DNA of 37,353 nt from an uncultured Clostridia bacterium (GTDB lineage Bacteria; Bacillota; Clostridia; TANB77; CAG-465), in the NCBI GenBank assembly GCA_944387385.1, contig CALXES010000006.1:1-37353 (forward strand), written 5' to 3'. The notes under the pieces were generated by a model. It had not been told where the DNA came from and did no database searches. It saw nothing but the letters and a program-made list of their open reading frames with translations. Position numbers and translations under genes: made by a program. Positions 22,314 to 30,979 of this stretch are shown in pieces; position 1 is the first letter of the stretch, and each line of letters opens with the position of its first letter.

Positions 22314-23156
22314 TTAATTTAATTCAACTACTTGTACTTCACGTATTAAGCCAGCTCCCATGTGTGAGCCAAGTCCTAATAAATTTAAAATATCAATTTG
22401 CCAGTAAGTACATACTAGTTTTCCATTTTGAATAGATAGTGACAATGTATCATAATTATTATTAAGATATGTTGCATATTCTGAAATATTTGCTCTAAAT
22501 TCATCTATAGTTACTTGTTCTGCTGTTACATCTCCTTCTAAATCAACTAAAAAGTATGGCGCTGTAACAGTATTAGCAATATTAGTTAATATTTTTGTGT
22601 ATACATCTTCAATCTTTATGTTAAATATATCAAGTAATTGTTTATTATTTATTGGTTTTTGATTATCAATATCTATATTTATACTATAATAATCTTTTGG
22701 ACTAGAAGTAAATGACTGAATTTCTACAGTACTTACAGATAATATGTTTTTATATGTTTCATAAGTAAATGTATTACTTGAATAATCAGCATCATTTGGT
22801 GTTAAACTAGTTACAAAAGAATTATTTTTACAATAAAATTCTGCAGTAGTTCTTAGTGGTAAGTTAGAAAATTGAATTGCTTTTACGTTAGAAGTAGAGG
22901 ATGAATCAGTAAATGAAACATAATCGTTTACATTGTATTCGTTATCACTTAATATAACTTTTTCATCTTTATTTACTTCTTCAATTTCTTCTTGAGCATT
23001 ATTTTGTTCTTCAGCTTGGTTTTCTTTAGCTATATTTTCACTCTCATCTGCATTACTTTCCTTTATTTTGTCTATAACGACATAAGATGTTATTCCAATT
23101 AAAGCAAGTACAAGAATAACAATAATAATTATATAAATTTTAGATGCTTTTTTCAT
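22314..23156 (-). CDS. Unknown membrane-anchored extracellular protein
   Basis: The 280-residue protein has one N-terminal membrane helix (about residues 7-29) after KKASK, then an acidic Glu/Asn-rich linker to about residue 65. The outside domain of about 215 residues contains IQFSNLPLRTTAEFYCKNNS, a YYSINIDIDNQK strand and a TIDEFRANISEYATYLNN helix. It lacks a lipobox. The fold is not recognised; the layout resembles clostridial wall-facing proteins with DUF domains. It is a single gene with its own terminator, divergent from radA. Confidence 0.6.
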   Translation of the reverse strand: MKKASKIYIIIIVILVLALIGITSYVVIDKIKESNADESENIAKENQAEEQNNAQEEIEEVNKDEKVILSDNEYNVNDYVSFTDSSSTSNVKAIQFSNLPLRTTAEFYCKNNSFVTSLTPNDADYSSNTFTYETYKNILSVSTVEIQSFTSSPKDYYSINIDIDNQKPINNKQLLDIFNIKIEDVYTKILTNIANTVTAPYFLVDLEGDVTAEQVTIDEFRANISEYATYLNNNYDTLSLSIQNGKLVCTYWQIDILNLLGLGSHMGAGLIREVQVVELN

Positions 23157-23252
23157 ATAATATACCTCTCTAATATTAATTGTATAACAAACAATAAAAA
23201 TATTAAATATAAATATAAATATGTAAATATTTATTTTGAAGTTGTAAATTTG

Positions 23253-23281
23253 TTGTTTCTAGCTCTAAAAAGTGATATAAT
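23253..23281 (+). promoter_or_regulatory. SigA-type promoter of radA-disA
   Basis: TTGTTT (23253-23258), 17-bp spacer, TATAAT (23276-23281). A small GCG-TTTTATA-CGC hairpin lies in the leader. Confidence 0.7.
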
Positions 23282-23353
23282 TAAATAGCGTTTTATACGC
23301 AATATGATAATATATATGAAAAAAATTTATATTATGAATTATAGGAGGAATAT

Positions 23354-24721
23354 ATGGCTTCAAATACTGTGTTTTTTTGTAAAGAGTGTGGATATGAATC
23401 AGCAAAATGGCTAGGAAAGTGTCCTGGTTGTAATAGCTGGAATAGTTTTGTTGAAGAAAAAATTAGTAAAAAAAACACATCAAAGTCTTCAAATAATCAT
23501 TTATCTACTTTTTCGAAAACTAGTACTGTAAAAAAATTAAAAGATATTATAGTTACAAAAGAAATTAGATTAAATACAGGATATGAAGAATTAAATAGAG
23601 TATTTGGAGGAGGAATAGTAGAAGGATCTTTAAATTTAATTGGAGGAGAACCAGGAATTGGTAAGTCTACCCTTATTATGCAGGTGTGTTCTAATCTTGC
23701 AAATATAGGTAAAGTGTTATATGTGTCAGGTGAGGAATCAGAGACGCAAGTTAAATTAAGGGCAGATAGACTAAAAGTAAGTTCAGATAATATATTGTTT
23801 TTTAATGAGACAAGTATAGATATAATAGAAAGTAAGATTGAAGAAATAAGTCCTAAGGTATGTATTATTGATTCTATTCAGACAATGTATGATGAGGAGA
23901 TAAGTTCTACACCAGGAAGTGTTTCACAAGTAAAAGAAGTAACGGCAAGACTTATGTATTTAGCTAAAAAGCAAAATTTAACAATGATTGTTATTGGTCA
24001 TGTTACAAAAGATGGTGTAATTGCTGGTCCTAGAATTTTAGAACATATGGTTGACACAGTAATATATATTGAAGGAGAGAGGTTTTTATCTCATAGAATA
24101 GTAAGAGGAGTAAAAAATAGATTTGGCTCTACTAATGAGATTGGAATTTTTGATATGAAAGACGAGGGAATGATTGAAGTTACTAATATGTCAGATATAT
24201 TTTTAACAAAATCAGATAAAAATTTGCCTGGAACAGCAGTTGTTGCAACAGTAGAGGGAACATCAACAATACTTATGGAAGTTCAAGCATTAACCACTCA
24301 TTCATATTATAATATGCCTAGGAGAGTAGCAAATGGAATAGATTTAAATAGACTTAATATGCTAATTGCAGTTTTAGAGAAAAGATGTAGTCTAAATTTG
24401 AGTTCTCAGGATATATATGTTAATGTAATTGGTGGAATGAGAGTTGATGAACCAGCTGTAGATTTGAGTGTAGCAATGGCAATAGTTTCTAGTTATAAAA
24501 ATATTGTAATTGATTCTAAGACTGTTTTTTTAGGTGAAATTGGTCTTACAGGTGAGATTAGGAATATAACTAACTTTGAAAAAAGAATAAAAGAAATTTC
24601 TAAGCTTGGATACAATAAAATATATACAAACAAAAGGCAGATAGAAAGTTTAAAAGAGAAAGTTGATGCAACTTTAATAGGAGTATCTACTATAGATGAA
24701 GTAATAAATAAAATAGTATAA
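23354..24721 (+). CDS. radA: DNA repair protein RadA (Sms)
   Basis: At 455 residues it has the three RadA parts: the four-Cys zinc motif (FFCKECGYESAKWLGKCPGC), a RecA-like ATPase with Walker A GGEPGIGKSTL and the RadA-specific KNRFGSTNEIG, and a Lon-like C-terminal domain (VIGGMRVDEPAVDLSVAMAI). It is a helicase that drives branch migration in recombination. A GGAGG site precedes the ATG. The gene is 16 bases ahead of disA, the conserved Bacillota order, and the two act together at recombination intermediates. Confidence 0.96.
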   Translation: MASNTVFFCKECGYESAKWLGKCPGCNSWNSFVEEKISKKNTSKSSNNHLSTFSKTSTVKKLKDIIVTKEIRLNTGYEELNRVFGGGIVEGSLNLIGGEPGIGKSTLIMQVCSNLANIGKVLYVSGEESETQVKLRADRLKVSSDNILFFNETSIDIIESKIEEISPKVCIIDSIQTMYDEEISSTPGSVSQVKEVTARLMYLAKKQNLTMIVIGHVTKDGVIAGPRILEHMVDTVIYIEGERFLSHRIVRGVKNRFGSTNEIGIFDMKDEGMIEVTNMSDIFLTKSDKNLPGTAVVATVEGTSTILMEVQALTTHSYYNMPRRVANGIDLNRLNMLIAVLEKRCSLNLSSQDIYVNVIGGMRVDEPAVDLSVAMAIVSSYKNIVIDSKTVFLGEIGLTGEIRNITNFEKRIKEISKLGYNKIYTNKRQIESLKEKVDATLIGVSTIDEVINKIV

Positions 24722-24737
24722 AAGAGGAGGAAGGTTT

Positions 24738-25820
24738 TTGAAACAAGAAGAAATATTAGAAGTACTAAGAAAAGTGGCACCCGGTACAACACTACGTGAT
24801 GGTTTAGATAATATACTTAAAGCAAAAACTGGCGCTTTAATTGTACTATCTGAAAGTGATGCAGTAATGAATGTTGTTGATGGGGGATTTAAATTGGATT
24901 TAGATTTTACGCCTGCAAATATTTATGAATTATGCAAAATGGATGGTGCAATTGTAGTTAGTAGTGATATAAAAAAGATTTTAAGGGCAAATGTACAACT
25001 AATACCTGATGCAAAAATAAAAACTGTTGAGACTGGAACAAGACATAGAACTGCAGAGCGTGTTGCAAAGCAAACTAATGAGATTGTGATTTGTATATCT
25101 CAAAGAAGAGGAATAATTACTATATTTAAAGGAGACTTTAGGTATGTAATTAAAGAAATTGATGCTGTTAATATTGAAGCAAATCAAATGCTAGAAACAT
25201 TAGAAAAATATAAAAAAGTTTTCGATCACACATTAAATGTTTTAACAGAGCATGAATTTGATGATTTAGTATATTTGGAGCTTGTCGCAAATTCCATTTA
25301 TAGAAGTGAAATGGTAATGAGAATGAAGACAGAAGTTGAAAGAACTATAATTGAGCTTGGAAATGAGGGAAGACTCGTAAATATTCAGCTTTTAGAGTTA
25401 ATAGATAATGTTGAACAAGAAGAAAAACAAATAATTCAAGATTATATGGTAATAAATAAAAAGAAACCAAAAGGAAGTGCAGATACAATCTTAGAAGAAA
25501 TAAGAAAACTAGATAGAAAGGGGCTTATTGATTCAGAAAAGATAATAAAAATATTAGGATATGAATCAGATAGCACAACTGAACTACTAGATAGAAATGT
25601 ATCACCTAGAGGATATAGGGTATTAAGTAAGATACCTAAAATGCCAATTAGCGTTATGGAAAAGATTATAGATGCATTTGGAAGTCTACAAATGGTATCA
25701 AATGCAACTGTTACTCAGCTAGATGATGTAGATGGAATAGGAGAAAGAAGAGCTAAGATAATAAATCAATCATTAAAGAGATTACAAGAACAAAATATAT
25801 TAAAATTGTATAATATGTAA
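24738..25820 (+). CDS. disA: DNA integrity scanning protein DisA, diadenylate cyclase
   Basis: The 360-residue protein starts at TTG (MKQEEILEVLRKVAPGT) after GAGGAGG. The N-terminal DAC domain has DGAIVVS and GTRHRTAER, the two catalytic motifs for making c-di-AMP from two ATP. A central helical spine and a C-terminal helix-hairpin-helix (LDDVDGIGERRAKIINQSL) that binds branched DNA follow. It stops or slows when it meets recombination intermediates. It is cotranscribed with radA, which restrains its cyclase activity in B. subtilis. Confidence 0.96.
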   Translation: MKQEEILEVLRKVAPGTTLRDGLDNILKAKTGALIVLSESDAVMNVVDGGFKLDLDFTPANIYELCKMDGAIVVSSDIKKILRANVQLIPDAKIKTVETGTRHRTAERVAKQTNEIVICISQRRGIITIFKGDFRYVIKEIDAVNIEANQMLETLEKYKKVFDHTLNVLTEHEFDDLVYLELVANSIYRSEMVMRMKTEVERTIIELGNEGRLVNIQLLELIDNVEQEEKQIIQDYMVINKKKPKGSADTILEEIRKLDRKGLIDSEKIIKILGYESDSTTELLDRNVSPRGYRVLSKIPKMPISVMEKIIDAFGSLQMVSNATVTQLDDVDGIGERRAKIINQSLKRLQEQNILKLYNM

Positions 25821-25828
25821 ACAAATAT

Positions 25829-25861
25829 AGCATGTATACTATAATGTATACATGCTTTTTT
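25829..25861 (+). terminator. Terminator of radA-disA
   Basis: An 11-bp perfect stem (25829-25839 with 25846-25856), 6-nt loop and six T. The 25862-26041 stretch beyond holds no gene I can support. Confidence 0.9.
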
Positions 25862-26041
25862 GTACATTTCATGTAATTTGTAACACAAATGTAATATACA
25901 GAGTTAAAAATTTATTGTATATCAATAGATTAAAGATAACAATGAATATAAAGATTACATAATTAAAATCGTTTTTTTATTAAAAACATCTTTAAAATAT
26001 TTTAGATACGAGCTTTTACAGGTTACAATTCACGTAAAAAC

Positions 26042-26070
26042 TTAACATAATTACCAAAAAGTGGTATAAT
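26042..26070 (+). promoter_or_regulatory. Promoter of the SpaA-like gene
   Basis: TTAACA (26042-26047), 17-bp spacer, TATAAT (26065-26070), 24 bases before the ATG. Confidence 0.7.
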
Positions 26071-26094
26071 ATAATTATGAAGAGGTGAATTAAA

Positions 26095-27084
26095 ATGAAA
26101 AGGCTAGGCGTTGCATTAACAGGGCTTATATGTACATTCTTAATAGTTGGAAATGTTTATGCAATAGAAAATGTTGAAGATACAACAAATAATATATCGT
26201 ATAATGGTAGATTTGTTATAACGTTTTATACTAATGATGGATCTCCTTTGCAAGGAGTAGAATTAGAAATGTTTTATTCCTCAACAGATGGAATGATAAA
26301 TATAAAAGATGTGGAAGAGATAAGTAGCAATATTACTATAAACTTAGTAAGTGATATAAATGGTAAAATTGTTTTAAATAAATTACCATATGGACTATAT
26401 CAATATAAAATAATAAATGCCCCTATTGGAATAGAGTATTCAGAAGACTCAACAAATGTAGTAATAGATTTATTAAATAAAAACATTAATTTAGAGAGTT
26501 ACTTAAATACAAAAGTTGAAATGGCGCCAGAAGTACCTGATCCTGTAGAGCCACCAATAGAAGAGCCAGAGGAAGATATTAAAGATGAAGGAAACGAAGA
26601 AGTACTAGAAGATACTACACCACCTATAATAGAAGATGGAAATGAGGAGGAATATGAAGAAGAACCGGTAGTTAAAGAAGAAATAATAAGTGAAGAAAAT
26701 AATACGCAAGTAACAATAGAGAAATCTGAGATTAAAGATACACAATTATCTAATATTATTGTAAATAAAGAACAAAAAGAGAATTATATTAAAAAAGATA
26801 ACAAAAAAGATGTGGATTATAAATTTGAAGAAGTAAAGGAAAGAAATTTTAAAAGCAATATAGAGATAATAAAAAATAAAAATTATTGCTTTAATGATAG
26901 CATCAAATTTGCTATAGTAGATGTAGATAATAATATAAATCATTATACAAAATTATTAGTAGATATACCAAATAATGATAAATATAAAAAATTTAATAAA
27001 GTGGAGCGTACAACATTTAATGTTAAAGATATCTTTAAAAAGGAACCAATAATTAATCATAGATTAAATATTAATATGGGATAG
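26095..27084 (+). CDS. Secreted protein with SpaA/Cna-B-like prealbumin domain
   Basis: The 329-residue protein has a signal peptide (MKRLGVALTGLICTFLIVGN, cleavage likely after VYA). One domain at about 35-140 reads like a SpaA/Cna-B repeat: GRFVITFYTNDGSPLQGVEL, SDINGKIVLNKLPYGLYQYK, NAPIGIEY. An acidic Pro/Glu-rich stalk (about 145-205) and a basic C-terminal region follow. Such domains build pili and surface stalks, often sealed by isopeptide bonds. There is no LPxTG and no C-terminal membrane helix, so it is not sortase-anchored in the usual way. A terminator follows. Confidence 0.7.
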   Translation: MKRLGVALTGLICTFLIVGNVYAIENVEDTTNNISYNGRFVITFYTNDGSPLQGVELEMFYSSTDGMINIKDVEEISSNITINLVSDINGKIVLNKLPYGLYQYKIINAPIGIEYSEDSTNVVIDLLNKNINLESYLNTKVEMAPEVPDPVEPPIEEPEEDIKDEGNEEVLEDTTPPIIEDGNEEEYEEEPVVKEEIISEENNTQVTIEKSEIKDTQLSNIIVNKEQKENYIKKDNKKDVDYKFEEVKERNFKSNIEIIKNKNYCFNDSIKFAIVDVDNNINHYTKLLVDIPNNDKYKKFNKVERTTFNVKDIFKKEPIINHRLNINMG

Positions 27085-27106
27085 ACTTTATCTATCCTTT
27101 TTTTTT
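27079..27106 (+). terminator. Terminator of the SpaA-like gene
   Basis: A perfect 7-bp stem (27079-27085 with 27091-27097) overlapping the stop codon, followed by nine T. The ispH promoter begins in its tail. Confidence 0.85.
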
Positions 27107-27133
27107 GACATTTTATTATAATTACAATATAAT
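27105..27133 (+). promoter_or_regulatory. Strong promoter of the ispH operon
   Basis: TTGACA (27105-27110), 17-bp spacer, TATAAT (27128-27133): a full consensus match, 25 bases before ispH. Confidence 0.85.
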
Positions 27134-27158
27134 ATATACATGATGAATTGGAGGAAAT

Positions 27159-27992
27159 ATGGAAATAATAATTGGTAAGGAATCTGGTTTTTGCTTTGGC
27201 GTTAAAAGAGCTGTTGATGGTGTAGAAAACGAAGTAAAAACAAAAGGAAAAATCTATTGCTTAGGAGAAATAGTCCATAATGAAGTGGTTGTAAAAAGAT
27301 TAAAAGAAAAAGGGGTAATATTTGTTGATGATTTAGAAGATGTAAATAATAATGAGAATTTAGCTATAAGAGCTCATGGAGTAAGTGAAGATATATATGA
27401 TAAAGCAAAAGCCAAAAATCTGAATATAATAGATTTTACATGTCCTAAAGTAAAACAGATACATAGTAAGATAAAAGAAGCATATAATCAAGGTTTTAAA
27501 ATTATTTTAATAGGAAAAAAAGATCATCCAGAGACTATTGGATCAATGGGATATGCCAAAGATGTGTATGTTATTGAAGATATTAGTGAAATAGAAACTT
27601 TGCCATATTTTGACAAAGTGTTTTCTATTGTTCAAACAACTTTTTCTTTTGAAAAATATATAAAAATAGAAAGTAAATTGAAAGAAAAATATAATGATAT
27701 AGTTTGTGTTAATTCAATTTGTCCAAGTACTAAAAATAGACAAGAAGAGTGTAGAGAAATTTCTAGGAAAGTAGATTTTATGATAATTATTGGAGGAAAA
27801 AATAGTTCTAATACAAAAAAGCTTTTTGATGTTGCATGTTCAGAATGTGAAAATTGTATTATAATTCAAGATGAAAACGACAAAAAAATTGAAGATTCTA
27901 GAAAATATGATATAATAGGATTAATGTCAGGAGCATCAACTCCTATGGAAACAATAGATAAGGTTGTAGAAAAGATAAACCAGATAAAATAG
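27159..27992 (+). CDS. ispH: 4-hydroxy-3-methylbut-2-enyl diphosphate reductase
   Basis: The 277-residue iron-sulphur enzyme of the last MEP-pathway step makes IPP and DMAPP. The three cluster cysteines are at SGFCFGVKRAV, FTCPKVKQIH and NSICPSTKNRQEE. Substrate-binding residues appear in LGEIVHNEVVV, RAHGV, HPETIGSMGY and GLMSGASTP. Length is normal for the reductase alone; it is not fused to a ribosomal S1 domain as in some clostridia. GGAGG precedes the ATG. It heads an operon with the prenyl synthase 9 bases behind. Confidence 0.95.
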   Translation: MEIIIGKESGFCFGVKRAVDGVENEVKTKGKIYCLGEIVHNEVVVKRLKEKGVIFVDDLEDVNNNENLAIRAHGVSEDIYDKAKAKNLNIIDFTCPKVKQIHSKIKEAYNQGFKIILIGKKDHPETIGSMGYAKDVYVIEDISEIETLPYFDKVFSIVQTTFSFEKYIKIESKLKEKYNDIVCVNSICPSTKNRQEECREISRKVDFMIIIGGKNSSNTKKLFDVACSECENCIIIQDENDKKIEDSRKYDIIGLMSGASTPMETIDKVVEKINQIK

Positions 27993-28001
27993 GAGGATAA
28001 A

Positions 28002-28892
28002 ATGGTTTTTAAAGAAGAATTAAAAAAATATCAAAATTATATTGATGATGAGTTAGATAAATACTTTAAAGAAGATAATACGTATGAAAAAAGACTTAGA
28101 GAATCTATGAGATATAGTCTTTTAGCAGGTGGTAAAAGAATAAGACCTATTCTCATGTTTGCTACATATAGACTTTTTAAAGATGATTTTGAAAAGTGTT
28201 TACCATTTGCAATAGGTATGGAGATGGTTCATAATGCTAGTCTAATACATGATGATATGCCTTGCATTGATGATGATGATTTTAGACATGGTAAGCCTAC
28301 AAATCATAAAATGTATGATGAGTGTACAGCACTTCTTGCTGGAGATGCACTTTTTAATTATTCAAATATAGTTATAACAGATGATTTAAGAGAAGAGCTT
28401 GATATAAAGAAAATTAGTATGAAGATTATGGCATTAAATGAGTTTGTAAAGGCAAAAGATAGAATGATAGCAGGAGAGTATTATGATACAGTAAGTGCTG
28501 GTGAAATTTTAACTTTAGAGCAACTTGAATATATGCATAGAAATAAAACGGGCGCATTAATTAAAGAATCTGTAAGAATAGGTGCTTTACTTGGAGGTGC
28601 AACAAATCAGGAACTACAAGTACTAACAAACTTTGCTGAAAATATAGGTCTTGCTTTTCAGATAAAAGATGACATTTTATCTGAAATTGGAGATAGCAAA
28701 AAAACAGGTAAACCAGTCGGAAATGATAGAGAGATGAATAAGGCAACATATGTTACAAAATATGGATTAGAAAGAGCACAAGAGATGCTTGATGATGTGA
28801 TTAATGAGGCAATGGCAAGTATTCGTATTTTTGGTGACAAATCTGAATTTCTACTTGATTTAGCTGTATATATAAAAAATAGAGAAAAATAG
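28002..28892 (+). CDS. ispA: Short-chain polyprenyl diphosphate synthase (IspA type)
   Basis: The 296-residue all-helical trans-prenyltransferase has LAGGKRIRPILMF, the first Asp-rich motif LIHDDMPCIDDDDFRHGKPT (DD-x-x-x-x-D with the Pro-Cys insertion typical of bacterial FPP synthases), KTGALI, and the second motif FQIKDDILSEIGDSKKTGK. It condenses DMAPP and IPP to farnesyl (possibly geranylgeranyl) diphosphate, the primer for undecaprenyl diphosphate. Residues before the first motif are HNAS, without bulky aromatics at the usual -4/-5 positions, so product length is uncertain. It lies 9 bases after ispH and 8 before the HD gene. Confidence 0.92.
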   Translation: MVFKEELKKYQNYIDDELDKYFKEDNTYEKRLRESMRYSLLAGGKRIRPILMFATYRLFKDDFEKCLPFAIGMEMVHNASLIHDDMPCIDDDDFRHGKPTNHKMYDECTALLAGDALFNYSNIVITDDLREELDIKKISMKIMALNEFVKAKDRMIAGEYYDTVSAGEILTLEQLEYMHRNKTGALIKESVRIGALLGGATNQELQVLTNFAENIGLAFQIKDDILSEIGDSKKTGKPVGNDREMNKATYVTKYGLERAQEMLDDVINEAMASIRIFGDKSEFLLDLAVYIKNREK

Positions 28893-28900
28893 GAGATAGT

Positions 28901-29455
28901 ATGAAAGAAGAATTTAAAAAATTATTAAGTAGTATTAATAGAGAAGGAATTGAAAATCTAATAGCATTTATAGATAAAACAGATTTCTATACAGCGCCTG
29001 CAAGTACACGTTTTCATGGAAGTTATGAAGGTGGTCTATTAGAGCATAGTCTTAAAGTATATGAAATTTTAAAACATAAAGTTGAACATTCTGTAATAGA
29101 TATAGCTGTTTCTGATGATAGTTTAAAAATTATTGCTTTACTTCATGATATATGTAAAGCTAATTATTATAAAGTAGATTATAGAAATGCTAAAAATGCT
29201 GAAGGTGTATGGGAAAAAGTCCCATATTATACTGTTGATGATACAATTCCTTATGGGCATGGAGAAAAATCTGTGATGATGCTTACAGAATATATTAAAC
29301 TTACAGGAGAAGAAAAATATTGCATAAGATGGCATATGGGTTTTACAGAGCCAAAAGAATTATATAATACAATTGGTGCAGCTTTTAAAAAATATCCACT
29401 TGCATTGCTACTTCATGAAGCGGATTTAGAAGCTACATATTTTTATGATATATAA
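28901..29455 (+). CDS. HD-domain protein
   Basis: The 184-residue protein has the HD metal-binding pattern: FHGSYEGGLLEHSLKVYE (first His), IALLHDICKANYY (H-D), a later HGEKSVMM and a final LHEADLEATY (Asp). HD proteins hydrolyse phosphate esters of nucleotides, nucleic acids or signalling molecules. The G-L-L-E-H-S spacing resembles the HD part of exonuclease YhaM, but there is no OB fold. It sits within the isoprenoid operon between the prenyl synthase and uppS, 12 bases from each next gene, so it is cotranscribed; no direct link to isoprenoids is known to me. Confidence 0.82.
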   Translation: MKEEFKKLLSSINREGIENLIAFIDKTDFYTAPASTRFHGSYEGGLLEHSLKVYEILKHKVEHSVIDIAVSDDSLKIIALLHDICKANYYKVDYRNAKNAEGVWEKVPYYTVDDTIPYGHGEKSVMMLTEYIKLTGEEKYCIRWHMGFTEPKELYNTIGAAFKKYPLALLLHEADLEATYFYDI

Positions 29456-29467
29456 AAGGAGAAAGTT

Positions 29468-30181
29468 ATGATAATTGATGAGAGAGGACCAAGTCATATA
29501 GCTATAATATTAGATGGAAATAGAAGATGGGCAAAAGCTAGGGGATTAAAGCCTACAGAAGGGCATAAAGCTGGAGCCGAAGCAGTAAAAAATATAGCTA
29601 AATATGCATATGACTGTGGACTTAAATATTTGACTGTTTATGCTTTTTCAACAGAAAATTGGAAAAGAGATAAATCTGAAGTTTCTCTTTTAATGAAATT
29701 ATTAGATAAATTTACAAGTGATTTACTTGTAAGTGATGAAAAAAGAGAAATACAAATTAGAGTATATGGAGACATTACGGCACTAGATAAAAAGCTTCAA
29801 GATAAAATAATAAAACTTGAGGAAAAGACAAAGAATAATAAAAAGATGGTATTTGGAATATGTCTAAATTATGGTGGAAGAGACGAAATTATAAGAGCAG
29901 TAAAGCAGATTTGTGAAGATGTTGAATCTGGAAAACTAGGTAAAGAAGATATTAATTCTGAAGTTATTTCTAATCACTTATATACAAAAGATATACCAGA
30001 TCCAGATTTAATTATAAGAACAAGTAACGAATATAGACTTAGTAATTTTCTTACTTGGCAGTCAACATATTCAGAATTGTATTTTCCAAAAGATGTCATG
30101 TGGCCGGATTTTAACGAAATAGAGTTTGATAAAGCTATTGAAGAATACATAAAAAGAAACCGTAGATTTGGTGGAAATTAA
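29468..30181 (+). CDS. uppS: Undecaprenyl diphosphate synthase (isoprenyl transferase)
   Basis: A 237-residue cis-prenyltransferase with the full signature: HIAIILDGNRRWAKARG (catalytic Asp), HKAGAEAVKNI, TVYAFSTENWKR, and PDLIIRTSNEYRLSNFLTWQ, then YSELYFPKDVMWPDF. The Gly usual in R-T-S-G-E is Asn here, a mild variation. It adds eight IPP units to farnesyl diphosphate to make the C55 lipid carrier of cell-wall synthesis. With ispH and ispA in the same operon, one transcript covers the last MEP step, the primer and the C55 chain. Confidence 0.95.
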   Translation: MIIDERGPSHIAIILDGNRRWAKARGLKPTEGHKAGAEAVKNIAKYAYDCGLKYLTVYAFSTENWKRDKSEVSLLMKLLDKFTSDLLVSDEKREIQIRVYGDITALDKKLQDKIIKLEEKTKNNKKMVFGICLNYGGRDEIIRAVKQICEDVESGKLGKEDINSEVISNHLYTKDIPDPDLIIRTSNEYRLSNFLTWQSTYSELYFPKDVMWPDFNEIEFDKAIEEYIKRNRRFGGN

Positions 30182-30212
30182 ATCTTTTAACCTAAAATAA
30201 CCTCTCATTTCC

Positions 30213-30241
30213 TTTACTTTTTGGTGAATTTGTGGTATAAT
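30213..30241 (+). promoter_or_regulatory. Promoter of carD
   Basis: TTTACT (30213-30218), 17-bp spacer, TATAAT (30236-30241), 41 bases before the GTG start. Confidence 0.75.
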
Positions 30242-30282
30242 AATAGTGTATTACTATGATTTAAGAAAAGGGGGAATGTATA

Positions 30283-30825
30283 GTGTTTAGCGTAGGTGAT
30301 AAAGTTGTTTATCCAATGCATGGCGCAGGGACAATAGAATCTATTGAAGAGAAAGAAATGCTTGGAAATGTTGATGATTACTACATAATCAAAATGCCTA
30401 TTGGTGGAATGAAACTTATGGTTCCAACAGATAAGGTTGACGATATAGGTGTAAGAGAAGTTTCAAATAGATCTGAAGCAGATAAAGTATTTTCTGTTCT
30501 AGAAAAACCTAAAGATCCTTACATTCATGATGTAAATTGGAGTAAAAGATACAATCAAAATGTAGAGAAGATTAAATCAGGTAACATATTAGAAGTAGCA
30601 GAAGTTGTAAGAGAGCTTTCACATAGACATATGGAAAGAGGTCTTTCTATAGGAGAAAAGAAAATGCTTGCAACATCTAAGAATATTCTTTTAAGTGAAA
30701 TGGTTCTTGCTGAAAATCAAGATAAAGAATTATTAGAAAATAAAATTGATAGTATAATTAAAGAATCATACGCTGCAGGAATTATGGATGAAGCTTCTAA
30801 TGCAAGTGGAGATGTAGAATTATAA
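30283..30825 (+). CDS. CarD-family transcriptional regulator
   Basis: The 180-residue protein has an N-terminal RNA-polymerase-interaction domain (FSVGDKVVYPMHGAGTIESI, Tudor-like, related to TRCF) and a C-terminal helical DNA-binding domain (ELSHRHMERGLSIGEKKMLA). CarD stabilises the open complex at promoters, notably of rRNA operons, and in Bacillota relatives affects rRNA and sporulation genes. The start is GTG at 30283 after AAAAGGGGG. It has its own promoter and terminator. Confidence 0.92.
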   Translation: MFSVGDKVVYPMHGAGTIESIEEKEMLGNVDDYYIIKMPIGGMKLMVPTDKVDDIGVREVSNRSEADKVFSVLEKPKDPYIHDVNWSKRYNQNVEKIKSGNILEVAEVVRELSHRHMERGLSIGEKKMLATSKNILLSEMVLAENQDKELLENKIDSIIKESYAAGIMDEASNASGDVEL

Positions 30826-30856
30826 TAGTCTCAACAAAAAATATTTTAAACATATA

Positions 30857-30896
30857 AAAAGACTTGAAACTTTGTTTCAAGTTTTTTTATTTTTTC
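30857..30896 (+). terminator. Terminator of carD
   Basis: A 9-bp perfect stem (30862-30870 with 30874-30882) with a 3-nt loop and a long T-run. Confidence 0.85.
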
Positions 30897-30900
30897 GTCA

Positions 30901-30978
30901 TTGACAAATATTTTTATATATGATAATATCACACTCGAGGTTGATAGTTTTTTATCACAAATTAAATAAGGAGTGTGA
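30901..30978 (+). promoter_or_regulatory. Promoter and inverted repeat upstream of the PHP gene
   Basis: TTGACA (30901-30906), 17-bp spacer, TAATAT (30924-30929). A 9-bp inverted repeat has one arm, ATCACACTC (30928-30936), over the -10 and start point and the other, GAGTGTGAT (30971-30979), over the ribosome site. The first arm lies mostly upstream of the expected start, so a protein operator is likelier than an RNA hairpin. Confidence 0.6.
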
Positions 30979-30979
30979 T

